Source of the DNA: Astragalus membranaceus
Taxonomy: Eukaryota; Streptophyta; Magnoliopsida; Fabales; Fabaceae
Length of the DNA stretch: 64,000 bases
Reading direction: 5' to 3'
Assembly (NCBI GenBank): GCA_039519185.1
Contig: CM076854.1
Span: 20,445,456 to 20,509,455 of the forward strand
The position numbers and the translations under genes were made by a program. The notes beneath the pieces were generated by a model, which ran no database searches, was not told the DNA's origin, and saw nothing but the letters and a program-made list of their open reading frames with translations. This document shows, piece by piece, positions 10,431 to 21,484 of the stretch. Within the stretch, counting starts at the first letter, position 1, and each line of letters starts with the position of its first letter.

Positions 10431-10934
10431 GTGTTCGACGGTTTTGGTAAGAATTCTAAACATGACATGACTTCTGCTGTTTCGGTGATTCCAATCATAC
10501 TAGAAATTGAAGGATGCTCAGTCAAGATTGGAGAAATGACCTGCTACCTTACTGCAGTCAAACAGACCAATGACCATCAAACGCTGATTTCAACTAAGAA
10601 CCCCAAATCAACCATGGTTTCAGATGTTGAGCTCCCAAAGATAAATGCATTGAAGACTGAGGTAGCTGCGACGAGTTTCACTTCAAAATCCTCAGCCTCA
10701 ATCCTTTGTGACGTAACTCAAAACCCCATAGATTATTCAATTTTCCGATTGACCTTCTGTAGTGAAGATATGATCAAAATTTTAGGGCATTTAGGTCATG
10801 CTCCAACCCTCGCTAGCAAGCTTGACGGCACTGTCCTCTTCAAGGATGACCTGGTTGTTGATTCAATTCCTAAAGTTGTTGACGAACAAAAGGGAAAAGG
10901 TTCCGAAAATCATCAAATTATAGGTTTATTCTGA
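10431..10934 (+). CDS. Unrecognised ORF, up to 167 codons
   Basis: An open frame with non-repetitive, protein-like composition (starts VFDGFGKNSKHDM, ends HQIIGLF) that I do not recognise. The first codon of the frame is GTG; the first ATG in frame is at 10461, giving about 157 residues. There is no signal peptide, membrane segment or known motif. Upstream the frame closes at a stop close to 10410, so it could be an exon with an acceptor nearby. Downstream is AT-rich, 3'UTR-like DNA. It lies next to the possible organelle insert and between retroelement pieces, so it may be a gene fragment captured during rearrangement. Real coding status is uncertain. Confidence 0.35.
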   Translation: MFDGFGKNSKHDMTSAVSVIPIILEIEGCSVKIGEMTCYLTAVKQTNDHQTLISTKNPKSTMVSDVELPKINALKTEVAATSFTSKSSASILCDVTQNPIDYSIFRLTFCSEDMIKILGHLGHAPTLASKLDGTVLFKDDLVVDSIPKVVDEQKGKGSENHQIIGLF

Positions 10935-12154
10935 AATTTTTCTTCATTGTTCTGAAATTCTTTTTCCTCGCCGATGGAATGCTTTTATCATTTCTTGTTG
11001 ATAATTCTATTTTATATAGTGTTATTTATGCTTCTAGACCTAAATTATTGTAAGATTCTCAGTAATAATGTTGTGTAAATATGCAAATATATAATGAAAT
11101 ATAACATTAACGGTTAAGAAGCATTTTTGATAACAACTTGATACTTTTGGCTATTTTGTGGTACTTATTTGCGTTTGTTCAATGCTGCAGCATTTGATGC
11201 CACAACATTTGATGGCGCCGCACTTGATGCTACGACATTCTCTACCACAAGCTGAAAATGCCTCTGCATTACTCTGCCGACGTCACTATGCGCGCAAAGT
11301 GAAAAAAGTGAAGTACACCTTCCACCTTCCATACGTTGTTCCATCATCTTCCTTAACCATCTTTCCACCATTTTTTGTGCTGAAGCTCATTTCTGAAGCT
11401 GGATCTCGCAATTCTGCAGCATAGTTCTTCATCTCAGCAGAACAGAGGCTCTGTAGCAGATCTACCGCACTAGAAGCTTACTTTAACCTTCTCATTGGTT
11501 GTAATTTTTGTATTCCTTTGTGTATATTTTATCATTTCTAAGCTCTTCATGAGCTAATTTCCTTTTTAGTCAAGATTTTGGTGACGTAATTATGGATCTA
11601 TGTAAAATGTTGTGATTAGTTCTTGATGCTTCATTAACTCATGCGATTTAATGCTATACGCTCTCTTCTTAAACCTGATCACTTTAATTAGGGTAACGTG
11701 TTTTATTCGGAAGGAATTAAAGTGCTAATTTCATGAGTTAATATGGCTAAAAAGTTAATAGGAATATAGCTTTTCCTAGTGAAGAATAATAATATGAAGC
11801 TAGGCCCATAGTGTGATGTGAAACATGCTTTACACACTTCAGAATAGAACAAATGGGAGCTTAGGAATAAGGGAACCTTTCCGATATTCTGATTATAAAA
11901 CTGTAAAGTTTAATTTCAGTTATGCACGCTGAATCCTATCACATCACTGACCATAGCCCTGCTATATAGTGACGTAATTACGAATTCTGGTCTTGACTAA
12001 TACCCTCTCTCTGATTCAACACTTTGTGTTCCTGATTTTATAGCTATTTGCAATTTAATTACTGTTCAACACCATGAATTTTTACCATGTTTATCTTTTA
12101 TATTTCCCTTACTAAGTTGAGTACTAGTATATATATCTAGAACTTAAACTACTT
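10935..12154. other. Intergenic DNA, no recognised gene
   Basis: Mostly AT-rich. It includes a short imperfect repeat of (C/A)ATTTGATG(C/G)C near 11190-11240 (three copies of an 18-19 bp phrase) and an 88-codon open frame at 11158-11424 without recognisable domains. I would not call that frame a gene. Confidence 0.45.
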
Positions 12155-13586
12155 GCAGGTTAAGTTTTGATGCTGAGGTAATCTAAGACAAAGTAACAAA
12201 TGGAACTCCAAGACACAACAGACTCAAGAAGTAAGTGCGTGTCACGGGTAGTCACTAGGAAGTTGGGTCGTGTCTTAGGAACGAAGTGTAAACCGCTTTT
12301 GAGGATCAGCTCAAATCCCTCCACACACAACAGTCAAGTAATCAAGTAAACGTATGCATGCTAGATAGGTTAGGCACAAATGTTTACAAGCCTAAAATCG
12401 ATTATGCACTTGGTTTGAAAGAGAAAGGAAGCAAGAAATCGATTATGCACTTAAGTTTTTAAAAGAACATGTTTTTGGAAGAAAACAATCGATTCATGAC
12501 TTCTTGTTTTAAAGCAAAGAATCGATTTATGGCTTGTTTTTAAAGAAAAGAACCAATTTTTGACTAGGTTTTTAAAGCAGAAAATCGATTGTATACTTAA
12601 GTCATTAAGTATAAAATCAATTATGAGCCTCATCTTGGAAGCACACAATCGATTCATATCCTTAGGAGTTTAAAGCATAAAATCGATTTCAATCCTATTT
12701 TATTTATGTAAAGAATCGATCATAACCTTATTTGTTTCAAAGCAAAATCGATTATGGTCCTGTTTATTTTTAAGTACATAATCGATTTTCACACTCAGTT
12801 TTAGAAGCAATCAATCAATCATTCACTTACGAAATTGTTCTCTTTTTAAACCAAAGGATCGATTGTCATACTAAGTGATTTTAAGCAAACAATCGATTTT
12901 TCACCTGTTAGAAATTGTCTCAACGGTCATATTTTTCCTAAATCTATAAATAGAGACATAGGGCTGCACAGAACGCACAACCCTAAAATTCACAAGCTGA
13001 AACGCAAAACCCTATTGCACCGTTACTTTTGTTCGTCAAGTTCTTTATCTTTTTTAGCTGATTTCTCTCAAGGGTTAGATTGGATTGGGAATCTTCAAGT
13101 TGTTGTATCCACCTTCATAGAGGAATTTGTTATTTGTTTGTAATCTATTTTAATCGTTGTAATTGGTTTATACTAGAGAGTGGGGTATCTCTTTAGGGTT
13201 CTTGTTTGTACTAGAGAGTGGGGTAGCTCTCTAGGGTTTATGGTTATAACAAGGGTGGGGTATCTCTGGTTGGTTATAGATCTAGAGGGCTCTTGCAATA
13301 GGTGGGGTATCCTAGGTGAAGAGTGCCTGAGTTTGTCAGGGTTTTAAAGCACCCGATTAAGCTTTGTTTTTGTAAGTGGAAAATCTCACAGGGTTGTGAG
13401 GACTGGACGTAGGTCACTGGGAGGTGACTGAACCAGTATAAAATATACTCTATTCTTTACTGTTTTTATTTATTTTTGGTTCGTTCCATAAACCTGTGCG
13501 AAAAATTGATCTAAGTCGTTAAAAGGGGAAAAGTTTTTAAAATCTCAATTCACCCCCCCTCTTGAGACTGAAGCCACTTGGTAACA
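12155..13586 (+). mobile_element. Family C-like copia LTR (truncated at its left)
   Basis: Reads in the opposite orientation to the C LTRs at 57485 and 61843 but is clearly related. Shared features are the TGCAGGTTA ... AGTTTTGATG start, a cluster of about a dozen ATCGAT-centred motifs (12395-12900), a TATA box (12945-12952), TACTAGAGAGTGGGGTATCTCT repeats and the terminal phrase AGACTGAAGCCACTTGGTAACA ending at 13586. The first few dozen bases of a complete C LTR are missing. What follows is an Athila-type gag and not a C primer-binding site, so this is a solo or truncated LTR at a junction. It is far more diverged than the two C LTRs are from each other. Confidence 0.75.
12945..12952 (+). 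promoter_or_regulatory. TATA box of the family C-like LTR
   Basis: TATAAATA in the context AATCTATAAATAGAGACATA, at the position equivalent to the TATA boxes of the C LTRs. Confidence 0.6.
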
Positions 13587-13595
13587 CCCACTACC

Positions 13596-15448
13596 ATGGA
13601 CACTGGCATTGTTACACCACCTATCAATGCTGCACATTTTGAATTCAAACCTATGATGTTCCAAATGCTGCAAGCAATAGGGCAATTTCGAGGTGGACTC
13701 TTTGAAGATCCCCACTTGGATTTAGGGCAATATCTTGAAGTGTGAAGTAATTTCAGAATGCCAGGGGTCACTAAGCATGCTTTCAGGCTAAGGCTTTTTC
13801 CCTATTCTCTTAAGAATAAAGCTAAAGTCTGGTTGAATTCTTTGGAACCCAATTCTGTGGATAGCTGGAACAAAATGGCTGAGAAATTCTTGGTTAAATA
13901 TTTCCCTCCTATCAAGAATGCCAGAATGAGAAACGAGGTTACATCTTTTAGGCAACTTGAAGATAAGTCACTATTTGAAGCTTGGGAAAGATTAAGAAGT
14001 CTTAAGGAAATGCCCTCATCATGGCATTCCTGTTTGTATCCAAATTGAGACATTCTACAATGGTTTAGTCCCTCAATCTCGACTAATGTTGGATGCATCT
14101 TCAGGAGGAGCCATCCTAAAGAATTCCTACAATGAAGCATATGACTTGATAGAAACAATTGCTGCCAACTGTTATCAATGGCCAACTGCCAGAATCAGTG
14201 CTGCCAAAAAGGTTGCTGGAATTCACAAAGTTAGTGAGGTGATAGCATTGTCTGCTCAAATTGCTGCCTTAACCAACATGATGAAGGGGTTGTGTACTCC
14301 TCAAGCTACTACCACAGAAGCCACTCCTACTGCTACAGTTTTTGCTGCAACTACTACGGCAGAAATAGCTAGTGCATCATCTTGTGTTTACTGCAATGGA
14401 GGACATTTTTTTGAAGACTGATCAAATAACCCTATCTCTGTAAACTATGTGGGTTACAGCAAGAACAACAACCCATACTCCAACACTTATAACCCAAGGT
14501 GGAAGAATCATCCTAACTTCTCTTGGGGTGGTAACAAAACAGAAGCTGGCACATCACCTGCACCAGCTAAACTAGCTACACCTCCTGGATTCCCTGTTGT
14601 TCCCTCTCACTAGCCTTCTGGTGACAACTCTTTGGCTGAGGCACTCAAAGCTTTCATGAATGAGACCAAAGCCAAGGAGCTGCAATCAAGAATTTAGAAA
14701 ATCAAATTGGCCAAATTGCTTCTGCAATTTCAGCAAGACCTAGTGGTACTTTGCCGAGCACTACTTAACTAGCAAAGCCACCTGGTAATGAGCAAGTTAA
14801 GGCCATCACCCTCAAAAGTGGAAAGGAGACTGCTGCCTTGCCCAACAATGCAAAGACAGGTGTTGATTCTGATGGCTCCAGCAAAGGAGAAATTCCTGTC
14901 GATGCAATGCAAACTCTTATGTTGCAGCAGACACTGCTACTCCAGCAGCTAAAGTGACCCAAAAGGTGGTTTCTGAGAGACCTCCTCCTCCCTTCCCTCA
15001 AAGGTTGAAGAAGGCAACTTGGGAAATTTATGGAATCCTCAAACAGCTCCACATCAACATTCCATTGGTGGATGCTCTGCAACAAATGCAAAATTACACC
15101 AAGTTCATGAAAGATGTGTTAACAAAAAGAAGGAGACTTGGTGAATTTGAAACTGTGGCCATGACTCAAGAAACAAGTATGTTGCTACAAAGAAAGGTGC
15201 CTCATAAGTTGAACGATTCAGGTAGTTTTAAAATTCTGTGCTCCATTGGAGGAAATTATTGTGGTAGAGCCTTATATGATTTGGGAGCAAGTATTAACTT
15301 GATACCCAAATCCATTTTTCAACAACTTGGAATAGGAGAAGAAAGACTTACCCCAGTAACTCTTTCTTTGGCAGATAGATCTACTGTTTATCCTGAAGGT
15401 AAAATTCAAGATGTCTTAATTAAGCACTATGTTCCATTGTTTTACTAA
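13596..15448 (+). pseudogene. Athila-lineage gag-protease pseudogene
   Basis: From ATG 13596 the translation matches a Ty3/gypsy Athila gag: HFEFKPMMFQM, EDPHLDLGQYLEV, RLRLFPYSLKNKAKVWLNSL and FLVKYFPPIKNARMRNEV. The capsid is followed by a single zinc-knuckle remnant (CVYCNGGHFFED then a stop). A retroviral-type aspartic protease ends the region, with LYDLGASINLIPKSIF near 15270-15320; DLGA replaces the usual DTGA, as is normal for Athila. Damage: TGA at 13743-13745, a frameshift near 14010-14050, a stop after the zinc knuckle at about 14420, further stops near 14610 and 14695, and a stop at 15446. Reverse transcriptase, RNase H and integrase are missing. The left LTR is absent too; a C-like LTR abuts instead. 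Confidence 0.88.
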
Positions 15449-16240
15449 TGAACCTGCATCACTTATTGTGGTTTTCCTTTTGCCTACCGTGACCTTTGAA
15501 TATCATGTAATTGGAGTTCTCACACCTCAAAATTGGGTTCACAGTTACGTGGAATTCAAATTCTCATCAGTTGCTCACTTAAGGTCCATATATTCACTTA
15601 AAGCTTTGCCTAGACGGGTGTTGAATCTATCTGTTGATTTTGGGAAGGTTGCATTTCAGTTGCCTATGGCTCAAGGTGACTCTTATTGGCATGTTGGGAT
15701 TGCATCTTTAAAGATAATTGGGTTGTTTGAGGTATTGTTGGCAGCAAGTTGCTTTCATATCCAAGTTGCTGTCATGGGTATTCCATTAGATTCTATTGAT
15801 TGGTCTTCTATTCTCAAGTGGTATAATGATGGAGGATGCCCATGTCATGCTTCTTCCAATTGCCAGTAATAGAGGATGCTTGTATTTCAAGTTTATGTGA
15901 TGATACCACTGTCAGCTCGAGTGAGGCTATCAAAATTAATTAATAGTGACTTAGGAGGTTTTACATTCTCTTAGGTACTAATTAGTAATTAGTTAGTTTG
16001 TTGATCCTAGTAAAGCTCTATATATAGAACACATTGTAATCAATTTGACTATCTATTTTCAAGATCATTCCTTATGAAGACTTTTTACCCTTTTTGCCTT
16101 ATGAGTATTCTTATATTGCTCTCTACCTCTCCTATGGATTCGATTTATGCATGTATGATCTTATGATTCTTAAGGTGAAATAGTTCCTTCTTCTTCTACG
16201 CCTTCTTCCACCAACAATGGAGAAATATCTTCCAAGTAGA
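15449..16240 (+). other. Unclassified sequence after the Athila protease, with LTR-like tail
   Basis: A 146-codon frame (15429-15869) has no recognisable RT motif. From about 15960 the sequence (a TTAGTTAG run, CTCTATATATAGAACACATTGTAATC near 16015-16040, then CT-rich DNA) looks like the promoter and R region of a copia LTR. Borders are not visible. Confidence 0.3.
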
Positions 16241-17960
16241 AAAGAGAGAGGGAAAGGGCCCAGGAATGAGGAATGAGAGGAAAGGAATGTTGTGTTTTCT
16301 CTTTATTAAATTCTTAATCATGCTTTGGCTCTAACTAAAATATTAATTAACTTACATTACTCCCTAGATATGTCACTAATCAATCGCATCTCTTGCTAAT
16401 CCATCAACATCTCTTACACACTTTTTATATAATCCCATTAGTCACCTCACTACACTATTGGGAAAATCTCTACCCCGGTATACTTACTAAATAGATAAAT
16501 CTTAAGATCAACTGATAAATATTCTCAAAATAATAATACTGCACCGAAATGTGATTAAATTATTAATTTTATCGACTATAATATAGTCCCATTTGAAAAA
16601 TATTATTTTCACTTTCCTAAGTCATATTCCACTCAGAGAAACACCAATTTAATTTTCATCGAATTTCAAATTCATTTACAAATTAACCAGTGGGTAAAAT
16701 ATATTCGGTCAATTAAAACTCAATAAAATTTTCACCAAAGTATCACTAACAATTAATAACATCATTTCAACCACAGAACATCAACACATTTATTTCATTT
16801 CAACACAAATCAAAAACCAAGCCTTCTACTCAAAATTCTATAGAAGACCAAAATATGGTCGGTAAAAGGTATTACCTGGGTCTTACACTAACAGTGTTAA
16901 AACTTACTTTTTAAAAACCAATTGACTTCTTTTTTAATTTTTCAATTCTACATCAACCGTGGATTCAAAACTATGCACACAATCATAAATAGAATTCTTG
17001 AAAAACTTTGGAAGAAATAAAAATGTAGAACCCAATTAGTGTGGTTGCTCAACACAACCGGGTTGATCCTTCCTCGTAGTTCTTCCCAAGGCATGAAATC
17101 GTATACTATTGAATTCTGCCATGATTTTTACTATCCATTGACAGATAGAGGGGAGATCAGTAATCGAGCATTCAAAAGATCGTTTGACACTCTTAGAATC
17201 TACATGTGAATATACATATGGATGCTAACAGTGCCAAACGATAGGTGTTCAATTTGAATCCCCCTCCCATCTCTCAATTGATAATAAAACCATGTCAAAA
17301 ACAACATCATACAAATTCAGGCTGTAGAACTTCTTCCACCCCAATCCTATTTCTTGGAATTGTTTTGGCGTAAATATATAAAAGGATACACTTGGTGGTG
17401 TCAAGAAACCACACTAATCCTACTTCCTGGGTTGGAAGATTATGCTAACAAAAACTCAAAGACGCACTACGAGCATTTGCTCGGCATCCACAAACACAGT
17501 CCAAGAAAGATGTAACAAAGCTATTAGGCGTCCCAGACACTCTTAGGAAAATGAACCAATGACCACGAGAAGATCATACACGATGTAACCTCGACAAAGA
17601 CCATGGCCATGACCATCCACTTTAGGCATCCTGGAATTCCCGGACGTGTAGCAGAAAAACCAAGGTGACTACAATCGCATAAAAGGAACCCGTGGAAAAT
17701 TATTAATTCATAATTTGAAAATATTAAATAAGAACAGATAAAAAAATAGTGAAATTTCCCAAGGGGAAAACGAGCAGTGGGCGAGGAACACACGGGTAAG
17801 GTGCTAGGGGAACAAGGGTGTTGCACCTAGCTAGCGACGGAGAACGGTGGAACGTCGACGGACAATACAAAGGACACAGAGGGAATGCAAGAGAAACGAG
17901 GGAAGAGTGAAAAGGAGAGAGAATGAAATAAATAAAGAGTTCCTAGCATTAATATCTATT
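16241..17960. other. AT-rich noncoding DNA, probable old LTR sequence
   Basis: No gene recognised. Phrases around 16860-16900 (GGTATTACCTGGGTCTTACACTAA) resemble chromovirus LTRs on the minus strand. The segment 17040-17830 is less AT-rich and includes a fold-back structure, but no domain is visible in its 100-codon minus-strand frame. Confidence 0.3.
17147..17285. repeat. Imperfect inverted repeat (fold-back, MITE-like)
   Basis: ATCGTTTGACACTCTTAG (17180-17197) pairs with CTAACAGTGCCAAACGAT (near 17226-17243) with two mismatches across a loop of about 28 bases. Weaker pairing extends outward (GGGGAGATC ... against GATTCAAATTGAACACC in reverse complement). No clear target duplication, so element status is unproven. 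Confidence 0.5.
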
Positions 17961-17965
17961 TAAAG

Positions 17966-18305
17966 AAGCTACCATGTCGGACATTTCAAAACAACCAACC
18001 TGGAATTTTAGGGTGTTAAAAGTTTTTAGTTCTTTCTGAAAGAGGCTACAACAGGCATTTAGAAATAGCTGACATGGAATATTAAGCTTGTTAAACGCTT
18101 AAACTCTTTTTGTGAAGGCACGACAGAGCTTTTGAAACAACTCATGTGGAATGTTATGCGTGTTAAAAATTTAAATTCTTTTTGGAAAGCCACGTCAGGC
18201 ACTTAGAAACAATCGACATGGCATCTTAAGCGTGTTAAAGTTTATTTACATAAGAAATATCATGTCAGCTGTTTGCTAACAATCTGCATGAAATGTAAGG
18301 CGCAT
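17966..18305 (+). repeat. Diverged tandem repeat of about 72 bp, four to five units
   Basis: Units start near 17966, 18040, 18114, 18186 and 18251. Each contains an ACATGGAAT-like core, then a GCGTGTTAAA-like block and a TTAAATTCTTTTTG tail, with about 70-80 percent similarity by eye. Noncoding minisatellite. Confidence 0.75.
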
Positions 18306-19038
18306 TCCTCGCTAAAACGTAATATAATATTTTATTTATAAAAATGCCACCGCATATACTTAGTACCAGCTTTAACTATCACCATTGTTAAATCACAAAA
18401 TTTAAAACGTTTCATGTAATAGTGGTTGTTATTTCTTCTTTGTGATATTGTTCTGTTCCGAACTGAACTCACTGAGAAAATCATACCTCACAGTGGTGAT
18501 CCTGAGATGGAAATCCGAAATCCGAGATGACATGGCCGAGGTCCAAGATGATATCTGCTCCGATGTGAAGCACGGGGTGGCCGCCACCTGCAAGCACTCC
18601 GACGCCCAAGTCAGTCCATAATCAAATTGGAGCATATGAGAGGAGTGGAGAAAGAGTACCATATTTGGAGCGCATAGTGGTTTATATAGTGTCGCAATTG
18701 GGCCAACTTGCAATTGGGCCCATAGGCTCATTATCTAGCCAAAGTTGGATCCGAAACATGTTCCATTTTGTATTACCTTAGATGTTTTTTTGGATAGTTT
18801 AAGTATACGTTATGAGTATTAAATCATTATCTATATTTATTGCCTTGCGCATTTTCCATAATCTGACAAATGAATAAGAAGTTAAAAGATACTTCATAAA
18901 TGTATGCTCAAAATAAATCAGTTCTCTATTCCCAATGAAAATAAAAGAAAATACGCCTATGGCACCAAAATTTCGGTGTTTTCTTAATAGCTTTCCTTCA
19001 TTTGTTTTTTGTGATTTTCTACTAATAATATTAGAATA
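18306..19038. other. Noncoding DNA with a module shared with the 8.2 kb repeat
   Basis: About 18585-18625 contains CCACCTGCAAGCACTCCGACGCCCAAGTCAGT, related to the block near 8177-8210. The rest is AT-rich and not recognised. The 100-codon minus-strand frame at 18429-18731 overlaps this module and shows no domain. Confidence 0.4.
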
Positions 19039-19775
19039 GCATTACGCACGGCCGTCCCAAACAATTGAGAGGTCCCGTTCAAGTCTTAAAACTTAGACTC
19101 CTACTTTTATCAAATTGGGTCCCTCAGTGACAGAGTTTTACATAGTTTATTGTGGGGGCTAAATTCATTAACAAATAAAATCACAATATTCTTAAAAAAA
19201 TGTAAATTTAATTAATTTTGGTTTTAAAATGCTGGATTATATTTTGGAAATTTTCAAATATTTATTCAACAAGATATTTGCTAAAAGCAATATATTTTTT
19301 GGTTTGAATACATTCCAAAAGCAAGATAATATTATATTTAATAAATTTGCCAAAACATTGTAAAAAGAAGAGACTACAGCTGTAAAAAAAAATGGTCAAA
19401 AAAAAAGAAAAAAACTTGGTCATAAAAAAAAAGCATGTGCATGGTGCATTATCCGTTCAAAACGAAGGAAAAGGAAACAAACTTGGTCAGAAAAAAAAAG
19501 AAACATGTAATTATGCATGATGCATTATCCGTTCAAAACAAAGGAAAAAAATGAAAAAGGAAAATCAGAGGGTTCAAACTTAGGTCCACCTCCTTATTTA
19601 CGTAACAAGCGGTTCCCGGTTTGCCACTGCGTCGAGTAGATAATTTAATGCTTAAACAGAAAAGACTTTATTTAAGTTGGCTTCACATTTTTTTGGCCCT
19701 AAAAAATTGATATTGAGCCGAGGCCCTGTGCAGTAAAACAGGTTGCACAGGCCCATGACCGGCCCTGGCATTACG
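19039..19775 (+). mobile_element. Non-autonomous hAT element, 721 bp, with 8-bp target duplication
   Basis: The body is 19047-19767, flanked by exact GCATTACG on both sides (19039-19046 and 19768-19775). The 8-bp duplication is diagnostic of hAT transposases. Ends are imperfect terminal inverted repeats: CACGGCCGTCC at the left against CAGGGCCGGTC (reverse complement of the right end), about 8 of 11 matching. It is too short and without a reading frame for a transposase, so it needs an autonomous relative. A second, truncated copy of its left end lies at 5932-5992. Confidence 0.88.
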
Positions 19776-20713
19776 GTCTTTTTAGTTCCTTTTATTTTTG
19801 GTTTCTTTCTCTCCTCAATCTTGACCTATAGTTAGGACCTTTTTAAGTCAAGTTTCGGAAGATTAAATTTTCAAGCTTCAAATTATTGAAGGCCATGACA
19901 GAAGGAGTATGGAAACGTCAAGACAAAGAAATGGGCGTTCTTCCAAAATTTCTCTTAATGGCATTTATTAAGATGGCAATGATAGCCTTGTTAAAAAACG
20001 AGTGCAGTTCGAAATGGAAGTTCTTCCTTTTTTAAGTATCTTGTTATTGGTGCGCAATATTCACCAACTTTCCCAACGACTATTCTACAGGAAGAACCTA
20101 GCTGAAACCTATAACACCCTATTTTACTATAACTGTTTTTATAGTAAAAACATAGCTGTAGAAAATTTTGAGATTAATAAACTATAATTTCTTTTGCAAA
20201 CACGTGGTTTAAATATTAAAAAAATCAGAAACCCTTCATTCACTTAAAAACAAATGCCACTGTCATAATTTACTCATTTTCCTTGCGTAAAAGAAAATAT
20301 CATTTGTTTATTCTAAAGTCACGTGTCTAAAATCATGTAGCTCTAAATTTTCCAAAAAAAAAAACATTATCACATTTAAATGATTATCATCAACTTTAAA
20401 ACATCAAATGGTACTTAACTAACATTGTGATCACTTTTCACTCATTCTAAATATAATAATACAAATTATCTCTCTAGACGAATTAAGCTTACATCATAAG
20501 GACTTTATAAATTACATCTCAACAACTATAATACAAATTATTAACAATCTATCTTCAAAGTTTCCGGAGATCCATTGTAAAAAATGGAATTGAAAGAATG
20601 AGATAAAAATCTCAGCGAGTATTCCCGAAACACACACACACCAGGCATCTAACAAGCAATCATGCAAGGGAAATATTCATGCAGCATGCACAATCGACAG
20701 ATACAACAACTTA
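19776..20713. other. AT-rich intergenic DNA
   Basis: No gene. A stretch near 20605-20640 (GAATGAGATAAAAATCTCAGCGAGT) resembles the GAGATACAATCTCAGTGAG motif of the family A LTRs and may be a worn LTR piece. The remainder is not classifiable. Confidence 0.35.
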
Positions 20714-20726
20714 CACTACGCCAAAA
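20714..20726 (+). repeat. Left terminal inverted repeat of the CACTA element
   Basis: CACTACGCCAAAA, the conserved start of plant CACTA elements. The partner at the right end is not in the window. Confidence 0.85.
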
Positions 20727-20744
20727 TTGTTGAAATTAGTCGCA

Positions 20745-21105
20745 CACATAAGCAGCGCTTGCCATAAAAGCGCTACTCAATCTGCGAAAATTTAACAATG
20801 GGCAGCGCTTTAGTTGGGAGCGCTACTCATTCATGTGCGGGCTAAAACAATTGGCAGCGATTTATGGGGTGAGCGCTGCCTATTGATGAAAGGCGCTGAG
20901 TGATGCACAGCGCTTTGGGGTGAGCGCTGCCCATTCATTTAACTCGCTATACGAATAAGCAGCGCTTTTGGGTTGGAGCGCTGCCTATTGATGAAAGGCG
21001 CTGACTGATGCGCAGCGCTTTGGGGTGAGCGCTGCCCATTCCTTTAACTCGCTATACGAATAAGCAGCGCTTTTGGGTTGGAGCGCTGCCTATTCCTTTA
21101 AGTTT
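20745..21105 (+). repeat. CACTA subterminal repeats centred on AGCGCT
   Basis: More than a dozen GCAGCGCTT / GAGCGCTGCC motifs in both orientations within about 350 bases. They include a near-exact duplication of a block of about 107 bp (from about 20890 and 20997). Arrays of short subterminal motifs are where CACTA DNA-binding proteins (TNPA class) bind; that role is inferred from the family. Confidence 0.85.
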
Positions 21106-21129
21106 ATTTTCTTTTTTTCGCGTCTTCCC

Positions 21130-21440
21130 TCTCACTCTCACTGTCTCACACATTGCAGCTCTCATACTCACTGTCTCACTCTCACTCTCACTCTCTCACT
21201 CACGTCCCTATCCCTCTCACTCTCACACTCCATTTACATTTTTCACTCTCACACTCCATTTACATTTTTGTTCCCTCTCACTCTCATTTTCGTTCCCTCA
21301 CATTTTCTTCCCTCTCTCATTTTCGTTGCCCACTACCTCTCACTCTCACCATTTTTTTTGTTGGGTCCGTACGTACGTGGAGCTTTTCCATTTTCGTTGG
21401 GTTCGTGAAGCTTGCATTTTCGTTCCACTTTCACCAAAGG

Positions 21441-21482
<42 letters not shown>
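21130..21482 (+). repeat. CT-rich low-complexity leader and (TA)n run
   Basis: CTCACTCTCA-type repeats (about 21130-21350) followed by an AT dinucleotide run (21442-21482). Open frames rich in Ser, His and Leu here are compositional artefacts. Confidence 0.8.

Positions 21483-21484
<2 letters not shown>

Noticed and set aside
15429..15869. 146-codon ORF as reverse transcriptase continuation of the Athila element
   Set aside because: No RT motif is visible in this or the other frames, so I left it unclassified.
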